This document shows, one piece after another, positions 22,051-26,291 of a stretch of 26,291 nt of DNA; position 1 is the stretch's first letter, and every line of letters starts with the position of its first letter. The DNA lies in NCBI GenBank assembly GCA_020024765.1, contig JAHHTG010000007.1, positions 1 to 26,291 on the forward strand. Reading direction: 5' to 3'. A model generated the notes under the pieces. The model had not been told where the DNA came from. It saw only the letters and a program-made list of their open reading frames with translations, and made no database searches. The translations under genes were made by a program, and so were the position numbers. The DNA is from Thomasclavelia sp. (GTDB lineage: Bacteria; Bacillota_I; Bacilli_A; Erysipelotrichales; Erysipelotrichaceae).

Positions 22051-24417
22051 ATGGCTATAGAACAATATACAGAAAATTTAACATTAAAAGAAATGCATTG
22101 CAATATTGGCGAGAACTCTTTTGGCTATGTGTTACCGCAAGGGGATGCTGAAAACTTTGAAAAAATAGATTTTCTTTTGCACAAAGCAGGAGGAAAACCA
22201 GTGAAGTGTGGTATTAAAGATTATGTAACACGTGGAAAAGGCAAAGCAAAACCGGAATTTATTATAACTTTTAACGAAGATTTAAGTACAATTATTGTTG
22301 TTGAGTGCAAAAAAAGTACAAAAAAACACATAAGTAAGGAACTTGACAGTCCAAACGCTTTTGCGGTTGATGGAGTTTTGTACTATGCAAAATATTTGAA
22401 AGAGGAATATAACGTTATTGCTGTAGCGGTTAGCGGCGTATCGAAAGATAATTTAGTTATCAGCACATTCTATTGGGCTAAAAATTCAGAAGAATATAAC
22501 GAAATAAACAAAGCAAAAGATATTATTTTAGAACCTAAGAATTATTTGGAATTAATTAAAGGAAAAAAATTGCAAAAAGCATATTCTTTAGATGAAATTA
22601 GAGAAACAGCAATTGAAATGCATGATTATTTAAGAGAAATAAAAGTAACGGAAAGGCATAAACCAATATTTATTGCGGGAATATTAATCGCATTGAATGA
22701 TAAAGATTTTGTGCAGAGTTACATGAATTTGCCGTCATTTAATGTAGTGATTCAAAACATTCAATTGGCAATAGAAAATGTTTTGAAAGATAGCGGCATT
22801 AAAAATAATCGAATTTATTATATAAAACAGGCTTTTAAAACGCTTCAAGATAATACTAAATTTTCATCTATTCCTTTAGGGCAAAAAAAATCTATTATTT
22901 GGTATATAGAACAATTGGAACTAAAAATAAAACCAATGATGGATTACGCGGATAGCACCGTTGATGCTTTGGGTGTATTTTATCATGAGTTTATAAAATA
23001 TTCTGGAGGAGATGGATCGGGATTGGGAATAGTGCTAACTCCGCAACATTTAACGGAATTTATGTGCGACATAGCTAATGTTAATAAAAATGATAAAGTT
23101 TTAGATATATGTTGTGGGTCTGGGTCATTTTTAGTAACCGCGATGTCTAAAATGTTTAAAGATGCAAATCCTGTAGAAGTGGAAAGAATAAGAAAAGACG
23201 GTCTTTATGGCGTGGAGTTTGATGATGAATTATATACCCTAGCAATTGCGAATATGATTATTCGTAAAGACGGAAAATCTAATATATATTTTGGAGATTG
23301 TTTTAATCCCAAAATCGTTAAAGAGTTAAAAGAAAAAAATATTAATATTGGATTAATTAATCCCCCTTATTCACAAACTGATGTTTGCGAATTGGAGTTT
23401 GTAGATCATCTCTTAGATATTCTTTCACCAGGAGCAAAAGGAGTTGTTGTAGTCCCTATGGCTTGTGCTATTGGAACTAAATTTAAGGAGATTAGGAAAA
23501 AGTTGCTCGAAAAACATACGCTAGAAGCTGTGTTTTCAATGCCGGATGAAATATTTTACCCAACTGCAACGAACGTATGTGTTATGTCTTGGATAGCTCA
23601 TTCTCCACACGATTCCAATGTTGCTACATATTTTGGATATTGTAAAAATGATGGATTTATTAAAAAGAAATATGTTGGTAGAATTGATTTTTTTAATACG
23701 TGGGATAAAATCGAAAAAGAATGGCTTACTATTTACAAAAATAAAGAAATTAAAGATGGTTTAAGTGCAAAGGCTTGTGTAACAGATTTGGATGAATGGT
23801 TATGTGAAGCTTACATGAAAGTTGATTTTAGCAAATTAACCAAAAAAGACTTTGAAAAAACAATAAGAGATTATTTGTCTTTTTTGGTAAAAAACGGAAA
23901 GACCAAGCTTGAAGAACAATATTCAGATATTTCATTTGATGAAGAATTAAATGTAAATGAATGGAGAGAATTTAAAATAAAAGATTTATTTGTCATTGAA
24001 CGTGGTAAAATCAATAACTTAACTACTATGGAAAAAGGCGATTGTCCTATTGTTTCCGCGTACGGCGAAAATCAGGGAATATCTTTTTTCGGAGATGAAG
24101 AACCTATTTATAGTAAATGTTTAACTGCATCGATGAATGGCAGTAAAACTGGTTATGTAACTTATCATGACTATCCATTTAATGCCAATTCAGACTGTGG
24201 GGTATTGTTACCAAAGTTTAAAATTAATAAATATATAGGTTTATTTATTTCTACTGTAATGAAACAATTTGCATTTAAATATATATACGGGAGAAAACTA
24301 ACAAAAGGAAGATTGGCAGAAGAAATAATTAAATTGCCAACACTACCTAATGGGGAAATTAATTTTGATTATATGGAAAATTACATAAAGAGTATTCAAT
24401 ATAGCAAAATGATATAG
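22051..24417 (+). CDS. Single-chain restriction-modification protein: nuclease-like, N6-adenine methylase and specificity regions
   Basis: The 788-residue protein seems to combine three activities. Residues about 30-130 resemble the PD-(D/E)XK nuclease of HsdR N-termini: PEF at 68-70 and ECK at 85-87, separated by beta-strand text. Residues about 300-570 are an N6-DNA methylase of the HsdM type: LTPQHLTEFM, SAM motif I DICCGSGSF at 352-360, GVEFDDELYTLA, and catalytic NPPY at 437-440. From about 655 to the end is one HsdS-like target-recognition domain (EWREFKIKDLFVIERGK, then GENQGISFFGD). That order is the Type IIG (single-chain R-M-S) plan; no helicase or separate HsdR is present. It would methylate its own site and cut unmodified DNA. 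The ATG at 22051 has AAGGGG at good spacing; a GTG nine codons earlier is less likely. Confidence 0.85.
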   Translation: MAIEQYTENLTLKEMHCNIGENSFGYVLPQGDAENFEKIDFLLHKAGGKPVKCGIKDYVTRGKGKAKPEFIITFNEDLSTIIVVECKKSTKKHISKELDSPNAFAVDGVLYYAKYLKEEYNVIAVAVSGVSKDNLVISTFYWAKNSEEYNEINKAKDIILEPKNYLELIKGKKLQKAYSLDEIRETAIEMHDYLREIKVTERHKPIFIAGILIALNDKDFVQSYMNLPSFNVVIQNIQLAIENVLKDSGIKNNRIYYIKQAFKTLQDNTKFSSIPLGQKKSIIWYIEQLELKIKPMMDYADSTVDALGVFYHEFIKYSGGDGSGLGIVLTPQHLTEFMCDIANVNKNDKVLDICCGSGSFLVTAMSKMFKDANPVEVERIRKDGLYGVEFDDELYTLAIANMIIRKDGKSNIYFGDCFNPKIVKELKEKNINIGLINPPYSQTDVCELEFVDHLLDILSPGAKGVVVVPMACAIGTKFKEIRKKLLEKHTLEAVFSMPDEIFYPTATNVCVMSWIAHSPHDSNVATYFGYCKNDGFIKKKYVGRIDFFNTWDKIEKEWLTIYKNKEIKDGLSAKACVTDLDEWLCEAYMKVDFSKLTKKDFEKTIRDYLSFLVKNGKTKLEEQYSDISFDEELNVNEWREFKIKDLFVIERGKINNLTTMEKGDCPIVSAYGENQGISFFGDEEPIYSKCLTASMNGSKTGYVTYHDYPFNANSDCGVLLPKFKINKYIGLFISTVMKQFAFKYIYGRKLTKGRLAEEIIKLPTLPNGEINFDYMENYIKSIQYSKMI

Positions 24418-24433
24418 AGGAAGAGGAAAAAAC

Positions 24434-25567
24434 ATGACAGATGAATTATTGGACAATACTCAGCTTGCTGAAAACGAAGAAGTTGAATATGAAAATAGTG
24501 AGGGATTTAATGAGTTTGAAATAAAAAGATCTTTATTAAATCAAACAAAAATAACAAAACAATCGTGGTCTGTTTTGGAAATTTATCAAAAAATTAAAGA
24601 TAGTACTTTGATCTTGGATCCAGAGTATCAAAGAAGGGAAGTATGGAGTCCTGATAAACAAACAGCTTTTATTGAGTCTCTATTTATGGGAATAGTAGTT
24701 CCACCAATATATGTCGTAGAAAATTTGGGGGATGATTTCTTAGATGAGATTAAATATGAAGTTGTTGATGGAAAACAAAGACTTACGTCAATTTTTTCTT
24801 TTGTTAAAAATGAGTTAAAACTATCCGAAAAACATTTGGAATATTTTTGCGATTGGTTTGGAAATAAAAAATTTGACGAAATAAAAAAAGAACACGATAA
24901 AGAAACAAAAGCATTTCTTTCTCAAGTACTTGATGTTTATGTGATTACGGCCAATTCCCCAGAATTTACAAAATATGATATATTTTCAAGACTTAATAAA
25001 GGTGCGGTTCAATTAAGAGTAAATGAAATACGTAGAGCAATTTATCGATCAAAACTTTTAGATGTTATTGACAATTATGCTACTAAGTGCAATAAAAGAG
25101 AGTATAAAAAAGTTTTCAGTAATGCGATGATTAAACGATATGAAGATTTTGGTAAATTTTATAGAGCAATAGCATCATACGTAAACACAGATATCGATAA
25201 AAAAATATTGGCGAATTATAATTCGCGTCCACGCGAAATGATTAATGAAGTGTTAGAAAAATTTCAAAAGAACGATAATTATAAAGACATAAGTGAAGAT
25301 AAAATTAATAAAATTTTAGACAAAACAATGTATTTGTTAACGCAATTTAAAGATTATAACTCAACATACTTATTAGATGCTTGTATAAAGTGCGCTGTTG
25401 ATTATGAAGAAATTTTTGATGATGATTTAGTTGTTAAAATTAAGAATGATGACGTAATAAAAGAAACGTTTAATAAATCTGCGTCAACAACTAAAAACGT
25501 AAACAAAAGAATTGAAAGAATAATTGATATCGTCTTTGAAGAGAAGGGCAAAAATGCAAGACAATAA
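24434..25567 (+). CDS. DUF262-family protein (GmrS/ParB-like fold)
   Basis: The 377-residue product carries the DUF262 motifs: YQRREVW at residues 65-71, ESLFMGIVVPP at 81-91 and VDGKQRLTS at 111-119, the DGQQR-like motif that defines the family. DUF262 domains share the ParB/sulfiredoxin fold. In GmrSD, BrxU and SspE they bind or hydrolyse NTP and govern an attached nuclease in anti-phage defence. Here no HNH (GmrSD-C) domain follows; the C-terminal half is helical and unassigned. It begins 16 nt after the methylase gene with a GAGGAAGAGG site, and its last 14 bp overlap the HEPN-motif gene. The partner may therefore supply the nuclease. It has the same AT-rich, AAA-heavy composition as its neighbours. 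Confidence 0.85.
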   Translation: MTDELLDNTQLAENEEVEYENSEGFNEFEIKRSLLNQTKITKQSWSVLEIYQKIKDSTLILDPEYQRREVWSPDKQTAFIESLFMGIVVPPIYVVENLGDDFLDEIKYEVVDGKQRLTSIFSFVKNELKLSEKHLEYFCDWFGNKKFDEIKKEHDKETKAFLSQVLDVYVITANSPEFTKYDIFSRLNKGAVQLRVNEIRRAIYRSKLLDVIDNYATKCNKREYKKVFSNAMIKRYEDFGKFYRAIASYVNTDIDKKILANYNSRPREMINEVLEKFQKNDNYKDISEDKINKILDKTMYLLTQFKDYNSTYLLDACIKCAVDYEEIFDDDLVVKIKNDDVIKETFNKSASTTKNVNKRIERIIDIVFEEKGKNARQ

Positions 25568-26147
25568 CCTCGTTTTAGAAATTCTTATCGTAAATTATTT
25601 AAAAGAATACTCGTTACTGGAAAAAGACATTAAAGATTTATTTAAAGAAAATATAAATTCCATTGAAGAGGGGAAAGAATCGTTATATTTTTTGTATGGG
25701 GCTATCGAGATATCAAGGCTATTCCAGTTTGATCTTAAAAACAAAAAAATATCTTTGGGTTCCGTTAGATATGATAAAGAGTTAAATAAAATTAACGTTA
25801 ATACAAAAAATATGATAAAAATTATTGATGAATACAATTTCGTAAAAGATTTTCCATCAACCATAGATTCAGTACAAACGCCTACTGTGAATTATAAAGT
25901 AAAAGACGTTTGCGCTAAATTAGCGGAAGTAAGAAATGTTCTTGCTCACGAAACGGGTTATATTGAATTTGCGAATAGGGGAAATTATGAAGTTGAAACA
26001 TTTTCTAAAACGAATTTGAAAAAATATATCTCGAACATATTGAACGAATCAGATATAGATGATTTAAAAGAAACTGATATGCTTATTGCAGGAAACCTTG
26101 TTTATATCAAGGAATTTAGAACTTTATTGGGCAAATTAAAAAAATAA
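25554..26147 (+). CDS. HEPN-motif protein, probable RNase partner of the DUF262 protein
   Basis: The 197-residue, mostly helical protein contains EVRNVLAHETGY, with RNVLAH at 127-132. This fits the R-N-x3-H (Rx4H) motif of HEPN ribonucleases, which act as toxins and defence effectors. A preceding helical stretch (ESLYFLYGAIEISRLFQFDL) could form the paired helix of the HEPN four-helix bundle. By context it resembles the MAE_28990/MAE_18760-like HEPN proteins found near DUF262 genes, but that match was not computed. The frame opens ten codons earlier inside the DUF262 gene; the ATG at 25554 has AAGGG at proper distance and overlaps that gene by 14 bp, implying coupled translation and a stoichiometric pair. 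Confidence 0.7.
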   Translation: MQDNNLVLEILIVNYLKEYSLLEKDIKDLFKENINSIEEGKESLYFLYGAIEISRLFQFDLKNKKISLGSVRYDKELNKINVNTKNMIKIIDEYNFVKDFPSTIDSVQTPTVNYKVKDVCAKLAEVRNVLAHETGYIEFANRGNYEVETFSKTNLKKYISNILNESDIDDLKETDMLIAGNLVYIKEFRTLLGKLKK

Positions 26148-26236
26148 TAGTAAAGAAAATTATTTTAAGCGGTTTTAGTTATACAACCAACGTATAATAA
26201 TTAAAAATGAAATTATGCTTTCATTGTAATAAGTTT
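26148..26236. other. Island right end with short inverted repeats
   Basis: The gap between the HEPN-motif gene and the right direct repeat holds no gene. It contains TTATAC (26179-26184) facing GTATAA (26192-26197), and AATGAAA (26206-26212) facing TTTCATT (26219-26225), the second ending 11 bp before the repeat. Such paired sites could be recombinase arm sites or weak RNA hairpins. TTATAC is shared with the direct repeats ahead of the XRE gene. Confidence 0.4.
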
Positions 26237-26291
26237 TCAAAACGTTAATTTTATATTTCGTCAAGAGATTACAAAGATCATCCATTTTGGA
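26237..26291. repeat. Right copy of the 55-bp direct repeat (attR-like), cut by the window end
   Basis: Identical to 20543-20597. Read in the S9 frame, the sequence from 26234 gives Phe-Ser-Lys-Arg-stop, so this copy holds a spare rpsI 3' end. It also holds the rpsI terminator up to four bases into its right arm, where the window stops; the complete hairpin probably follows and would terminate the island operon. Confidence 0.95.

Larger units (their letters stand above)
20543..26291. mobile_element. Integrated defence island at the 3' end of rpsI, no recombinase seen
   Basis: The unit between the two 55-bp repeats spans 5,694 bp from repeat start to repeat start. It carries XRE, methylase, DUF262 and HEPN-motif genes plus two tiny ORFs. 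Composition shifts at the boundary: the island genes use AAA, ATA and AGA freely, while the core genes favour AAG and CGT. Duplication of a gene's 3' end, with the gene restored, is typical of tyrosine-recombinase elements, and rpsI is a plausible target. No integrase, excisionase, relaxase or transposase is visible. It may be a cis-mobilisable element (CIME), a decayed element, or one module of a tandem array whose integrase lies to the right of the window. Confidence 0.8.

Noticed and set aside
22051..24417. Conventional Type I restriction system
   Set aside because: There is no HsdR helicase gene and no separate HsdS; methylase and a single recognition domain are in one protein with an N-terminal nuclease-like region.
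20543..26291. CRISPR array or insertion sequence within the island
   Set aside because: No regularly spaced repeats of 24-40 bp and no transposase frame or terminal inverted repeats; the only long repeat is the pair flanking the island.

Overview
The window is a low-GC Bacillota chromosome segment. The gene orders rpmH-rnpA-yidC-jag and comFA-comFC-secA-prfB, a methionine T-box, the rplM-rpsI pair, strong AT bias and Shine-Dalgarno-led genes all point there. An Erysipelotrichia-like host is my guess: jag is followed by ispD rather than mnmE/mnmG, there is no hpf between comFC and secA, and SecA is short and lacks the zinc tail. TGA ends comFC, so the standard bacterial code is in use.

Layout. 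Positions 87-1981 (minus): a HAD phosphatase and a TelA-family protein. 2310-4440 (plus): rpmH, rnpA, yidC and jag. 4461-5786 (plus): an IspD-family cytidylyltransferase and an acidic lipoprotein. 5858-11093 (plus): comFA, comFC, secA and prfB; prfB has no programmed frameshift. 11094-12016 is a 0.9 kb RNA-rich gap. It holds an unassigned structured RNA of about 435 nt with its own terminator, then the T-box leader of metG (12017-13915). A small membrane protein follows (14003-14278). 14594-17944 (minus) is a tight four-gene operon: a CYTH/DJ-1 fusion, a MalY/PatB-type PLP enzyme, YaaA and an ArsC/Spx-like protein. Divergent from it is an EIIC-like membrane protein with a degenerate IIB tail (17975-19501). 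rplM and rpsI follow behind a short leader.

From the end of rpsI to the end of the window lies a 5.7 kb island. It is bounded by a perfect 55-bp direct repeat (20543-20597 and 26237-26291, the second copy cut by the window end). The repeat contains the last codons of rpsI, its stop and most of its terminator, which is the signature of site-specific integration at the rpsI 3' end. The island is visibly more AT-rich than its surroundings and has no recombinase in the window. Its cargo is an interrupted small membrane ORF, a 43-aa ORF, an XRE regulator, and a three-gene set: a single-chain restriction-modification-like protein (PD-(D/E)XK-like region, N6-adenine methylase, one target-recognition domain), a stand-alone DUF262 protein with a DGKQR motif, and a small protein with a HEPN-type RNVLAH motif.

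My inference is that this is a compact anti-phage defence cassette. The methylase protein would discriminate self from non-self DNA. The DUF262 and HEPN proteins would be an additional effector pair, and the XRE protein would control expression. The island would move by a recombinase supplied in trans or by one encoded just beyond the window.
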